Source of the DNA: Actinoplanes derwentensis
GTDB taxonomy: Bacteria; Actinomycetota; Actinomycetes; Mycobacteriales; Micromonosporaceae
Length of the DNA stretch: 64,000 bases
Assembly (NCBI RefSeq): GCF_900104725.1
Contig: NZ_LT629758.1
Span: 6,813,001-6,877,000 of the forward strand
Reading direction: 5' to 3'
Part shown: one piece after another, positions 18,330 to 28,596 of the stretch
Layout of the letters: each line of letters opens with the position of its first letter
Position numbering within the stretch: position 1 is the first letter of the stretch
Notes under the pieces: model-generated
The model's input: only the letters and a program-made list of their open reading frames with translations
Told to the model about the DNA's origin: nothing
Database searches by the model: none
Made by a program: the position numbers and the translations under genes

Positions 18330-18638
18330 GTGACTACCGCGACAAAGGTTGCGATCAAGCCGCTCGAGGACCGCATCGTGGTCCAGGCGAACGAGGCTGA
18401 GACCACGACCGCTTCCGGCATCGTGATCCCCGACACCGCCAAGGAGAAGCCCCAGGAGGGCACCGTCCTCGCCGTCGGCCCCGGCCGGATCGACGACAAG
18501 GGCAACCGCGTCCCGCTCGACGTCAATGTCGGCGACGTGGTCCTGTACTCGAAGTACGGCGGCACCGAGGTCAAGTACGCCGGCGAGGAGTACCTGGTGC
18601 TCTCCGCCCGCGACGTCCTCGCGGTCATCGAGAAGTAA
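18330..18638 (+). CDS. groES: Co-chaperonin GroES
   Basis: The 10-kDa lid of the GroEL chamber. The product has [12 protein letters not shown], the mobile loop [20 protein letters not shown], and C-terminal [17 protein letters not shown] place the start at GTG 18330 because AGGAGGG (18317-18323) lies directly against the upstream ATG at 18324, which would leave almost no spacing; the GTG gives about 6-7 nt. Databases may use 18324 (two extra residues). Controlled by two CIRCE sites and followed by groEL 72 nt on. Confidence 0.95.
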   Translation: MTTATKVAIKPLEDRIVVQANEAETTTASGIVIPDTAKEKPQEGTVLAVGPGRIDDKGNRVPLDVNVGDVVLYSKYGGTEVKYAGEEYLVLSARDVLAVIEK

Positions 18639-18710
18639 GACCTAACTGATTGCGCTTGCGCCCTGTTCCGATCGCTCGGGGCAGGGCGCTGGTGCGTGAA
18701 GGGACCATAA

Positions 18711-20360
<1,650 letters not shown>

Positions 20361-20370
20361 CCGATCGGTT

Positions 20371-22146
20371 TCAGGAGAGGGCGCGCCCACCGGGCGCGCC
20401 CTCTCTGGTCTCTCCCTGCCAGGACCGCCACAGCGTCGCGTAGACCCCACCGGCCGCCACCAGGTCGTCGTGCGCTCCGAGTTCGACGATCCGGCCGTTC
20501 TCCACCACCGCCACCCGGTCCGCGTCGTGCGCCGAGAAGAGCCGGTGCGCGATCGCCACCACGGTCCGGCCGCTCACCACCGCCGCCAGTGACCGTTCCA
20601 GATCACGGGCGGCTCGCGGGTCGAGCATCGCGGTCGCCTCGTCGAGCACCAGTGTGTGCGGGTCGGCGATCACCAGCCGGGCCAGCGCCACCTGCTGCGC
20701 CTGCTCCGGTGAGAGCGGGCGCCCACCGGCGCCGACCACCGTGTCCAGCCCGTCCGGCAGCTCGTCCACCCAGTTCAGGGCCTGGACCGCGGTGAGCGCG
20801 GCCCGGATCTCCCCCTCCGGCGCGGCCGGCCGGACGAGGGCCACGTTGTCGCGCAGCGTGCCGATGAAGACGTGGTGTTCCTGGGTGACCAGGGCGACCT
20901 CGGCACGCAGCCGTTCGGGCGACAGTTCGGTCAGCGGCACCCCGCCCACCGTGACGCTGCCCTCGCTGGGCCGGTGGACTCCGGCGAGCAGCCGGCCGAG
21001 GGTGGACTTGCCGGCCCCGGAGACCCCGACGACGGCCAGCCGTTCGCCCGGTTCGAGGACCAGGTCGACGCCGTGCAGCACCTCCCGGCCCGGTTCGTAG
21101 CCGAAGCGAACCCCGCGCACCTCGATCCGGTTGCTCCCGGTTTCCGGTGTCCCGGCCGGTACCGGGGACGGGCCCGCGGCGACGCCGAGCAGCCGGGCCA
21201 GGGCCGCCGCGCCGATCTCCAGCTCGTCGAGCCAGCCGACCAGCCGGTCCAGCGGGTCGACCAGCTGCTGCACGTAGATCACCGCCGCGGTCAGGGCGCC
21301 GAGGGTGATCCGGCCGTGCAGATACAGCCAGCCGCCGGCGAGCAGGGTGAGCACCATCGGCAGCACGTAACCGGTCTCGATCAGCGGCCACCAGACGGTC
21401 CGTAGCCGCAGCGTGTACCGCTCGGCCCGCCAAGAGTGCCGCAGGGCGATGTCGGTGCGCCGGATCCGCTGGTGACCACGGCCGAGGGCCTCGACGGTCC
21501 GGGCGCTCTGCACCGTCTCGGCCAGCCCCTCGGTGACCTCCGCCCAGGCCGCGTTCTGTCGCAGGTAACCACCCGGCGCCCGCCGCAGATACCACCGGGT
21601 GCCCGCCACCATGAACGGCACCCCGACCAGCAACGGCACCGCGAACAACGGGCTGACCAGAACCAGAGCCCCGACCACCAGACCGAGAGTGATCAGGGCG
21701 ATGAGTGTCTCCGGCACCGCGAACCGGACACACTGCGCCAGCGCGTCGACGTCCCGGGTGGCCCGGGTCAGCAGGTCACCCGGACCGGCTGATTCCACCC
21801 TGGACAGCGGCAGGGCCAGCACCCGGCTGACGAACTCGGTCCGCAGCCGGTGCAGCACCCGCTCACCCAGCCGGGCCGACGCCAGGTGCGCGCTCCGGAT
21901 CAGCAGCGCCTGAGCCACCACGAACGCCGCGATGGCCACTGCGGTCTGATCCAGTTCGGACATCGGGGCGTGGTCGTGGACACCCTGCACCAGGTCGCCG
22001 AGCAACCGGGGACCGGCCAGCCCGGCCAGGGCGGCGGCCACGTGCAGACCGATCACGGCGCGGAACATCCCCGGGTGCAGGCGGATCAGGTCCCGGGCGT
22101 ACCGACGGGCCTGCGCCGTGGTCGCCACCGGGAGCGGACGGTTCAC
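20371..22146 (-). CDS. ABC exporter half-transporter, consensus Walker A subunit
   Basis: A 591-aa fused membrane/ATPase protein. An ABC_membrane domain with about six helices (30-300) precedes a nucleotide-binding domain with intact Walker A (GVSGAGKS), Walker B TLVLDEATAMLD and the H-loop AHR. Its signature reads LSPEQ, not LSGGQ. The partner gene overlaps by 4 nt and has the opposite defects, so the pair should form one working ATP site and one dead site. Type IV (MsbA/TmrAB-like) exporter; substrate unknown. Confidence 0.9.
   Translation of the reverse strand: MNRPLPVATTAQARRYARDLIRLHPGMFRAVIGLHVAAALAGLAGPRLLGDLVQGVHDHAPMSELDQTAVAIAAFVVAQALLIRSAHLASARLGERVLHRLRTEFVSRVLALPLSRVESAGPGDLLTRATRDVDALAQCVRFAVPETLIALITLGLVVGALVLVSPLFAVPLLVGVPFMVAGTRWYLRRAPGGYLRQNAAWAEVTEGLAETVQSARTVEALGRGHQRIRRTDIALRHSWRAERYTLRLRTVWWPLIETGYVLPMVLTLLAGGWLYLHGRITLGALTAAVIYVQQLVDPLDRLVGWLDELEIGAAALARLLGVAAGPSPVPAGTPETGSNRIEVRGVRFGYEPGREVLHGVDLVLEPGERLAVVGVSGAGKSTLGRLLAGVHRPSEGSVTVGGVPLTELSPERLRAEVALVTQEHHVFIGTLRDNVALVRPAAPEGEIRAALTAVQALNWVDELPDGLDTVVGAGGRPLSPEQAQQVALARLVIADPHTLVLDEATAMLDPRAARDLERSLAAVVSGRTVVAIAHRLFSAHDADRVAVVENGRIVELGAHDDLVAAGGVYATLWRSWQGETREGAPGGRALS
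20375..20405. terminator. Perfect 14-bp hairpin, groEL / ABC exporter junction
   Basis: Arms 20375-20388 and 20392-20405 pair perfectly with a 3-nt loop. It starts 14 nt past the groEL stop and overlaps the last codons of the converging ABC gene, so it should stop groESL transcription and, if bidirectional, the opposite transcript. No T-run. Confidence 0.75.
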
Positions 22147-23828
22147 GCCTTCTCCTCACGGCCCACCAGACGGGCATAACCGGGCACCGTCTCCAGCAGT
22201 TCGGTGTGCTGCCCGGTCGCCACCACCCGGCCGTGCTCCACGTACCAGACCTGATCGGCATGGGACAGCAGCAGTGGACTGGAGGTGCAGATCACCGTGG
22301 TCCGGCCGAGCCGGGCCACCCGCAGCCGGTCGGCGATCCGGGCCTCGGTCCACGCGTCCACCGCGTTCGTCGGCTCCACCAGGATCAGCGTGTCCGGGTC
22401 GGCGATCAGGGCCCGGGCCAGGCGCAGCCGCTGCTGCTGGCCGCCGGAGAAGGACCGGCCGGCGCCGGTGACCACGGTGTCCACGCCCTCCGGCAGAGCG
22501 GCGACGATGTCAGTGGCGTCGGCCGTGGTCAGGGCTTCGAGCAGGACATCGCGGCGGTACGGGTCCAGATCCGACCGTAGCCGCCCGGAGAACAGACGCG
22601 ACTCGTTGTCCGACACCAGGATCCGCTGCCGCACCTCGGACAGGGCGGCCGCCGCCAGCGGGACCCCGCCGAGAGTGGCACCGTCGGCGTACCGGCCGAG
22701 ACGGTCGGCGATCCGGGCCGCGTCGGCGGGGGCGCTGGCGGCTATCGCGGTGAGACGGCCGGGCGTCACCCGTACCCCCGACCCGGGGTCCTCCAGATCG
22801 CCCACCGGGAGCGGAACCGGGACCTCGGCCACCGGCAGATCGGTGCGCTCGCCCAGCATCGCCACCACCCGGCGGCCGGAGACGTGACCGCGGGTGATCT
22901 TGTCGATCGCCTCGGTCAACTGGCGCAACGGCGCGACCAGAAAGGCGGCGTACGCGTAGAAGGCCACCAACTGGCCCACCGTGATCCGGCCGGTGACCGC
23001 GAACCGGGCACCCATCCAGGTCACCAGCACCAGGAACACCCCCGGCAGCAGTGCCTGCGCCGACTCCAGCAGCGACTCCACCCGCGCGGTGCGCACCCCC
23101 GCCTCACCGAGCGCCCGCGACTCCGCCCGGTAGTGGGCCGCCACGGTCGCCTCGCCGCCCACCCCACGCAGCACCCGCAGCCCGCTGACCAGATCCGCGG
23201 CCCGGCCGGTCAACCGCCCCTGCCGCTCCCGGTAGTCCCGCTGCCGGTGATGCAACGGCGGGATCAGCACCCCCACCACCAGCATCATCACCGGCACCCC
23301 GAGAAGCACCACCAGACCCAGCGACACCGACGTGTACAGCAGCAGGCCGGTGACCGTGATCACCGCCAGCAGGGCGCCGATCCCCCGCGCGGTGATCTCG
23401 ACGGCCCCGCCGATGTGGGTGATGTCCGAGGTGCCGATCGCGACCACCTCGCCCGCGTCCATCCGGCGGGGCAGGGCCGAACCCAGAACGTTCGCCTGCC
23501 GGAGCACCACCTGCACGGTCCGGAACGCGGCACCGAGCCAGTTGGTCACCGCGAACCGGTGCCGGGAGATACCGGTCAGCGCCTGCACCATGCCGAATCC
23601 GAACAGCAGCAGACCCCAGCCGAGCAACCCGCGGCCGCTTCCCGCGACGGCGGCGTCCACCGCCCGGCCGACGATCGCCGGCACCAGCGCCTGACACCAC
23701 ATCCAGACGATCGCCAGGAGCACCGCGACGACGACCGTCCGGCGGGCCCGCCGGCCCAGCCAGAGCAGGAAACGCGTCGCGGAACGGGACTCGGGCACGC
23801 CGGGATCGGCCACTGGCAATCTTCGCAT
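22143..23828 (-). CDS. ABC exporter half-transporter, degenerate Walker A subunit
   Basis: A 561-aa partner of the preceding half-transporter, with a six-helix membrane domain then an ATPase domain. No GxxGxGKS Walker A is present: the expected place reads LTAIAASAPADAARIADRL. The Walker B Asp is replaced (LILVEPTNA). The signature FSGGQ is intact and can complete the ATP site of the other subunit. Complete loss of Walker A is more extreme than in many asymmetric exporters. First gene of the two-gene unit. Confidence 0.88.
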   Translation of the reverse strand: MRRLPVADPGVPESRSATRFLLWLGRRARRTVVVAVLLAIVWMWCQALVPAIVGRAVDAAVAGSGRGLLGWGLLLFGFGMVQALTGISRHRFAVTNWLGAAFRTVQVVLRQANVLGSALPRRMDAGEVVAIGTSDITHIGGAVEITARGIGALLAVITVTGLLLYTSVSLGLVVLLGVPVMMLVVGVLIPPLHHRQRDYRERQGRLTGRAADLVSGLRVLRGVGGEATVAAHYRAESRALGEAGVRTARVESLLESAQALLPGVFLVLVTWMGARFAVTGRITVGQLVAFYAYAAFLVAPLRQLTEAIDKITRGHVSGRRVVAMLGERTDLPVAEVPVPLPVGDLEDPGSGVRVTPGRLTAIAASAPADAARIADRLGRYADGATLGGVPLAAAALSEVRQRILVSDNESRLFSGRLRSDLDPYRRDVLLEALTTADATDIVAALPEGVDTVVTGAGRSFSGGQQQRLRLARALIADPDTLILVEPTNAVDAWTEARIADRLRVARLGRTTVICTSSPLLLSHADQVWYVEHGRVVATGQHTELLETVPGYARLVGREEKA

Positions 23829-23870
23829 CAGGCCCCGACGGTAAGGCCCGGATGCGCAGACTGCGACTAC

Positions 23871-24125
23871 TCAGCGATCGACGGGATTGAAATCCCAGAC
23901 GTGCGGAGCACGTGCCACCAGGTTCTCCGGCGGGGTACGCGGGTTCTCCGGGGAGTTGCGCCATTTGGTGATGACGACGATGCGATGATCGGTGGACGAA
24001 TAGACGTCACTCGACACATGTTGTGGCAGTACCTCCAAGGCAGGCACCGCCGTGTCGCAGACCCAGGCCAGCAGCTCGTCGAAGCCACTGCGCGAGGCCC
24101 GCACCTCCCACATCCGCGCGATCAT
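23871..24125 (-). CDS. Small ABM-like (ferredoxin-fold) hypothetical protein
   Basis: An 84-aa protein 9 nt after the tsaD stop, same strand. The pattern MWEVRASRSGFDELLAWVCDTAVPAL, then SSDVYSSTDHRIVVITKW, resembles the small dimeric antibiotic-biosynthesis-monooxygenase fold, and it ends ARAPHVWDFNPVDR. It is probably a real last gene of the tsa operon. Codon use fits the neighbours. An enzymatic role cannot be assigned; many such proteins are haem-degrading or unknown. Confidence 0.68.
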   Translation of the reverse strand: MIARMWEVRASRSGFDELLAWVCDTAVPALEVLPQHVSSDVYSSTDHRIVVITKWRNSPENPRTPPENLVARAPHVWDFNPVDR

Positions 24126-24134
24126 GAACGTTTC

Positions 24135-25187
24135 CTACCCCGGCACACTCACCGCGGTCAAACCCATGGCGGAATCCGCCGGCAGATCGAGACGGCTCGG
24201 TGCCACTCCGGCCGCCACCAGATGCGAGCCGAGCGCGGCCACCATCGCGCCGTTGTCGGTGCAGAGAGCCGGGCGCGGTACGCGTACCAGGATCCCGTGT
24301 TTCGCCGCCCGCTGTTCGGCCAGCACCCGCAGCCGCGAGTTCGCCGCCACCCCGCCGCCGATCACCAGCGTCTTCACTCCGGTGGACCGGCAGGCGTCGA
24401 TCGCCTTCGCGGTCAGCACGTCACAGACCGCCTCCTGGAAACTCGCCGACACGTCCGCCACCGGCACCGGCTCGCCGGCCCGCTCCCGGGCCTCCACCCA
24501 GCGCGCCACCGCCGTCTTCAGCCCCGAGAACGAAAAGTCGAAACGGTGCGCGGCCTGATCCTTCGCCGCCGTCAGGCCCCGCGGGAACACGATCGACGCC
24601 GGATCGCCCTCGCGCGCCGACCGGTCGATGATCGGGCCGCCCGGGAACCCCAGCCCCAACAGCCGAGCCACCTTGTCGAACGCCTCACCGGCCGCGTCGT
24701 CGATGGTCGCGCCCAACGGGGTCACCCCCGCCGTCAGATCGTCGACCAGCAGCAGCGACGAATGCCCGCCGGAAACCAGCATCGCGATCGCCGGCTCCGG
24801 CAGCGGGCCGTGCTCCAGCGTGTCCACCGCCACATGTGCGGCCAGGTGGTTCACGCCGTAGATCGGCTTCTCCGCGGCCAGCGCGTAACCCTTCGCCGCC
24901 GCCACCCCGACCAGCAGCGCACCGGCCAGACCAGGGCCGCTCGTCACCGCGATCGCGTCCACGTCGGCGAGCGTCACACCGGCCTCGTCCAAGGCCCGCT
25001 GCATCGTCGGGACCAGCGCCTCCAGATGGGCACGGCTGGCCACCTCCGGCACCACCCCACCGAACCGGGCATGCTGCTCCACACTGGACGCCAGCGCGTC
25101 CGCGAGCAGGGTGTGGCCGCGCACGATGCCGACACCGGTCTCGTCGCAGGAGGTCTCGATCCCGAGGACCAGGGGCTCGTCACGCAT
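24135..25187 (-). CDS. tsaD: tRNA threonylcarbamoyladenosine transferase TsaD
   Basis: Transfers threonylcarbamoyl to A37 of ANN-decoding tRNAs together with TsaB and TsaE. At 350 aa it is normal length. It has the ASKHA start [13 protein letters not shown], the metal-binding His pair in [19 protein letters not shown], and [10 protein letters not shown]. The ATG at 25187 is preferred over a GTG one codon earlier; it overlaps the rimI stop by 8 nt. Confidence 0.96.
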   Translation of the reverse strand: MRDEPLVLGIETSCDETGVGIVRGHTLLADALASSVEQHARFGGVVPEVASRAHLEALVPTMQRALDEAGVTLADVDAIAVTSGPGLAGALLVGVAAAKGYALAAEKPIYGVNHLAAHVAVDTLEHGPLPEPAIAMLVSGGHSSLLLVDDLTAGVTPLGATIDDAAGEAFDKVARLLGLGFPGGPIIDRSAREGDPASIVFPRGLTAAKDQAAHRFDFSFSGLKTAVARWVEARERAGEPVPVADVSASFQEAVCDVLTAKAIDACRSTGVKTLVIGGGVAANSRLRVLAEQRAAKHGILVRVPRPALCTDNGAMVAALGSHLVAAGVAPSRLDLPADSAMGLTAVSVPG

Positions 25188-25701
25188 CACGCATCATCAC
25201 CAGGGCGTCGGTGTTACTGGGTTGGTAGTAGCCGCGCCGAATGCCGACCGGCTCGAATCCGTACGTCGCGTAGAGCTTCTGCGCCGGAGCGTTGTCCACC
25301 GCCACCTCCAGCAGCGTTTTCCGGGTCCCCTGCCGGGCCGCCTCGGCGAGCAGCGCCTCCAGCAGCCCCCGGCCGATCCCGAGCCGCTGCGCGTCCCGCC
25401 GGACCGCGATGTTCTGCACCCACGACTCGTCCTCGTCCACAACGGACAAACCGGCGTAGCCGACCACGCCGTCATGAGTGCGGGTGTAGGCCACCAGATA
25501 GAACTGCCGGGTCGCGAGTTCGTTCCAGAACATCGCGGGGGACCACTTCTCCGGGCCGAAGAGGTCCTCTTCGATCGGCAGCACCTCGTCGATGTGCCAC
25601 CAGCGGAAACGCTCGATGGCGTAACCGCCGGAGTCGCGGGCGGGCGCGAGGGGGTTCTGGTTGTGACTGGATTCTTCGACGGCTTCGGGCAGCTCGCTCA
25701 T
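25180..25701 (-). CDS. rimI: Ribosomal-protein-S18-alanine N-acetyltransferase RimI
   Basis: A 173-aa GNAT. The acetyl-CoA site is [19 protein letters not shown], followed by [23 protein letters not shown]. RimI acetylates the N-terminal Ala of ribosomal protein S18. The N-terminus has about 25 extra, poorly conserved residues. It sits between tsaB and tsaD with overlaps at both ends, a fixed arrangement in many bacteria. Confidence 0.93.
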   Translation of the reverse strand: MSELPEAVEESSHNQNPLAPARDSGGYAIERFRWWHIDEVLPIEEDLFGPEKWSPAMFWNELATRQFYLVAYTRTHDGVVGYAGLSVVDEDESWVQNIAVRRDAQRLGIGRGLLEALLAEAARQGTRKTLLEVAVDNAPAQKLYATYGFEPVGIRRGYYQPSNTDALVMMRDA

Positions 25702-26393
25702 CAGGTCAGCACCGACTTCCGGGCGGCCGGCTCGACCGCGTCCGGGCGCCGCAGATAGAGCGGCGTGAGGATCTCACTCGGCGCGCCCTCGCGGATCCGC
25801 TCGACGGCGATCGCGACCAGCGCGGCGCCCGGCGGATAGAGCAGGTGCTCCTCCACCGGAACGCCGAACACATCGCCGTATTTCAAAGCCCCTTCACCGG
25901 CGGCCCGGTCCGCAGCCCCGGCCAGCGAGGTCGCCACCGCGCCCGCGAGGAGCACCGCCACGTCGGCTGGTTTGGCCACCTCGGGGCCGGTCACCCGGAC
26001 ACCGTCGGCGTAGGTCGCGAAGTAGACCTCGCGCCGCCGCGCGTCGGTCGCGATCAGCACCCGCCCCGGACCCGCGGCCCGCCCCAGAGCGTCCAGCGAG
26101 CACACCCCGTAGGTCGGGATGCCCAGCGCCTGCCCCATGCTCGCCGCAGTGGCCAGCCCGACCCGCAGGCCGGTGTACGGCCCCGGGCCGACCCCGGCCA
26201 CGATCGCGGTGAGGTCGCGGGGCCGGAATCCGGCTTTGGCGAGGGCGGCGGCGATCTCGGGAGCGAGTTTCTCCCCGTGGGCGCGCGGGTCGACGGTCCG
26301 CCGTTCCACCACGCCCACCAGACCGTCCGCGGTCACCTCGACGAGAGCCGCGGTCGACGCGGGAGTTGCGGTGTCCAGAGCGAGTACCAGCAC
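25701..26393 (-). CDS. tsaB: tRNA threonylcarbamoyladenosine protein TsaB
   Basis: The non-catalytic ASKHA partner that dimerises with TsaD. Family motifs: LALDTATPASTAAL, RAHGEKLAPEI, VAGVGPGPYTGLRVGLATA, and TDARRREVYFATY. At 230 aa it is typical. Overlaps rimI by 1 nt (TGATG) and follows ung by 9 nt. Confidence 0.95.
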   Translation of the reverse strand: MLVLALDTATPASTAALVEVTADGLVGVVERRTVDPRAHGEKLAPEIAAALAKAGFRPRDLTAIVAGVGPGPYTGLRVGLATAASMGQALGIPTYGVCSLDALGRAAGPGRVLIATDARRREVYFATYADGVRVTGPEVAKPADVAVLLAGAVATSLAGAADRAAGEGALKYGDVFGVPVEEHLLYPPGAALVAIAVERIREGAPSEILTPLYLRRPDAVEPAARKSVLT

Positions 26394-26402
26394 AGCGAAA
26401 CC

Positions 26403-27086
26403 CTAGACCGTGGCCGCCGGGTCCCAGTCGATGACCGGCCGTCCGCCGTCGGCGAGCGCCTTGTTGGCGGCGCTGAACGGGCGGCTGCCGAGGAAACCGA
26501 CCCGGTTCAGCGGGCTCGGGTGGCCGGCTTCCAGGACGACGTGCGCCGGGTTGGTGACCAGCACCGCCTTCTTCTTCGCATAACTGCCCCAGAGCAGGAA
26601 GACGATCCGCTCGTCACGCTCGTTGAGGGCTTTGATGGTGGCGTCGGTGAACGCCTCCCAGCCCTTGTTGCCGTGCGAGCCGGCCTTGGCCGCCCGGACC
26701 GTCAGAACCGCGTTGAGCAGCAGCACACCCTGTTTCGCCCACCCGGTCAGGTCGCTGCTGGCCGGCTTGGGGACACCGAGGTCCTCGGTGAGCTCCTTGA
26801 AGATGTTGCTCAGGGACGGCGGACGGCGCACCCCCTCGCGGGCGCTGAAGCTGAGGCCGTGCGCCTGGCCGGGACCGTGGTAGGGGTCCTGACCGAGAAT
26901 GAGCACCCGGGTCTGCGCCGGGGAACACAGCCGGTACGCCGCGAACAGGTCCTCCACCGGGGGGTAGACGGTCTGTGTCGCGTACTCCTCGGCCACCCAC
27001 GTGCCCAGCGCGGCGGTCGCGGCCGTGTCGAGGTGGGGAGTCAGCTCGTCTCGCCACTCGGCGGGGAGAAGCTCGGTCAGGTTCAC
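26403..27086 (-). CDS. ung: Uracil-DNA glycosylase, family 1
   Basis: Removes uracil from DNA, the first step of base excision repair. Catalytic Asp67 in GQDPYHG, then LLLNAVLTVR, VFLLWGSYA and the His motif HPSPL. I set the start at GTG 27086, which overlaps the tsaE stop by 4 nt and gives 227 aa, the usual length. An upstream in-frame ATG would add 44 Arg-rich residues out of tsaE antiframe and is rejected. Its place inside the tsa operon is unusual. Confidence 0.95.
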   Translation of the reverse strand: MNLTELLPAEWRDELTPHLDTAATAALGTWVAEEYATQTVYPPVEDLFAAYRLCSPAQTRVLILGQDPYHGPGQAHGLSFSAREGVRRPPSLSNIFKELTEDLGVPKPASSDLTGWAKQGVLLLNAVLTVRAAKAGSHGNKGWEAFTDATIKALNERDERIVFLLWGSYAKKKAVLVTNPAHVVLEAGHPSPLNRVGFLGSRPFSAANKALADGGRPVIDWDPAATV

Positions 27087-27532
27087 ATGGTCTCCAGTCG
27101 GTGTGCCCAGTCGCCGCCGTGCGGCCGGAGGTCGACGACCCGGGTGTCGTCGTCCAGCCGGTCGATGCGGATCTGCAGATATTCGTCGTTCAGTTGCTCG
27201 ACCATCCCGGCGCCCCACTCGATCACGGTGACCGCGTCGTCGGCGGAGGCGTCCAGGTCCAGGTCGTCGATCTCGGCCCGCGGGTCGGGCCGCTCGCCCA
27301 GCCGGTAGGCGTCGGCGTGCACCAGCGGCAGCGGCCCCCGGTGCACCCGGGCGATCACGAACGTCGGCGAGGTGATCGGCCCCTGCACACCCAGGCCGGC
27401 GCCGATGCCCTGGACCATCGCGGTCTTGCCGGCGCCGAGCGGCCCGGTGAGCAGGACCAGGTCACCGGCGCGCAGCACACCGGCGAGCCGTCGCCCGAAC
27501 TCGCGGGTGTCCTCGACCGTCTCCAGTTTCAC
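27083..27532 (-). CDS. tsaE: tRNA threonylcarbamoyladenosine ATPase TsaE
   Basis: A 149-aa P-loop ATPase that drives the TsaBD cycle. Walker A GPLGAGKT at 30-37, then ITSPTFVIARVH, HADAYRL, and VIEWGAG. Normal length. Overlaps the upstream hydrolase by 4 nt and ung by 4 nt, so translation is coupled. Confidence 0.95.
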   Translation of the reverse strand: MKLETVEDTREFGRRLAGVLRAGDLVLLTGPLGAGKTAMVQGIGAGLGVQGPITSPTFVIARVHRGPLPLVHADAYRLGERPDPRAEIDDLDLDASADDAVTVIEWGAGMVEQLNDEYLQIRIDRLDDDTRVVDLRPHGGDWAHRLETM

Positions 27533-28596
27533 GTCAATTTCTCCAGGAAGGGGATCAGTGCGGCGTTGACCTGGTCGGCTTTCTCCAGCATCACCACGTG
27601 GCCGCTGTTCTCGATGGTGAGCAGCTCGGCCTCGGGCAGGTTCGCGATGATCTGCTCGGAGTGGGTCAGCGGGGTCAGATAGTCCCGGTCACCGACGACG
27701 ACCAGCACCGGGACGCCGCGCAGCACGGACAGTGCCGGGACCCGGTTGTGGGTGTAGAGGGTCTGCAGATACTTCGTGAGGGTCTCGGCCGACGTCTTCG
27801 AGTTCATGCTCTCGACGAAGGTCACCAGGGTCGGGCTGGGCTTCGGCTCGCCGAACCCGTACCGCCGGGTCAGCAGCCAGGCCAGGTCGGTGGAGACGAC
27901 CCGGGCCCGGTCGATGGTGCCGCCGCCGAGCTGGGCCGCCTTGTCCCACAGCGGGAAGAACGGGGAGCTGAACCGGGCCACCAGGTTGGTGATGCCGAGT
28001 TTGGCCTTGTCGAACAGACCGGCCGAGGTGGAGATCAGCACCACGCCGGTGACCCGGTTACCGAACCAGGCCGGGAACTGCTCGGCGAACGCCATGATCG
28101 TCATGCCGCCCATCGAATGGCCGACAAGGATTATCCGGCCGTGCGGCACCGTCTCCTCCAGCACGGCGGCCAACGAACGGCCCAGAGCGGCCAGATCGTA
28201 CGTCCCCGATTTCAGGTGGCTCGACTTCCCGTGACCGGGCTGGTCGTAGAAGACCATCCGATGTGTCCCGCGCTCGGCCAGCTCCTTGCGCTGGAAGTAG
28301 AAGGTGCCCATGTCGAGGGCGAACCCGTGCACGAAGACGATGGTCGGCTCGTCGGTCGCCCCGGCCGGCTCGATGATCTCCACGTGCAGGTCGGTGCCGT
28401 CGGCCGCGGTCACCGTCCGCTCATGATCGAAGGGCTGGTCGCCGAAGGGCTCCTCGACGTAGGGATCACCGGGCTCGTTGACCGAACGGCGCACCAGCGC
28501 CCGCTCGACGGCGAACGCGGTGGCCAGACCGGCCGCGGCCACACCGACCGCGGCCCCGAATATGCCAGCGCCCTTGACGACTCTCGACCGGTTCAC
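27529..28596 (-). CDS. Alpha/beta hydrolase, membrane-anchored N-terminus
   Basis: A 355-aa hydrolase. An N-terminal hydrophobic segment (about 8-30) is followed by the fold: oxyanion-type FVHGFAL, nucleophile elbow GHSMGG, acid in VVGDRD and His in ENSGHVVMLE. Related hydrolases occur next to alr in actinobacteria. It overlaps alr and tsaE by 4 nt on each side, so it belongs to the same operon. Substrate unknown; a lipid or ester is likely for the family. Confidence 0.9.
   Translation of the reverse strand: MNRSRVVKGAGIFGAAVGVAAAGLATAFAVERALVRRSVNEPGDPYVEEPFGDQPFDHERTVTAADGTDLHVEIIEPAGATDEPTIVFVHGFALDMGTFYFQRKELAERGTHRMVFYDQPGHGKSSHLKSGTYDLAALGRSLAAVLEETVPHGRIILVGHSMGGMTIMAFAEQFPAWFGNRVTGVVLISTSAGLFDKAKLGITNLVARFSSPFFPLWDKAAQLGGGTIDRARVVSTDLAWLLTRRYGFGEPKPSPTLVTFVESMNSKTSAETLTKYLQTLYTHNRVPALSVLRGVPVLVVVGDRDYLTPLTHSEQIIANLPEAELLTIENSGHVVMLEKADQVNAALIPFLEKLT

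Noticed and set aside
22884..27308. Very long open frame on the plus strand (1474 codons)
   Set aside because: It is the antisense shadow of the ABC exporter and tsa operon genes, rich in His/Arg/Gln with no family pattern; the opposite strand holds recognised proteins.
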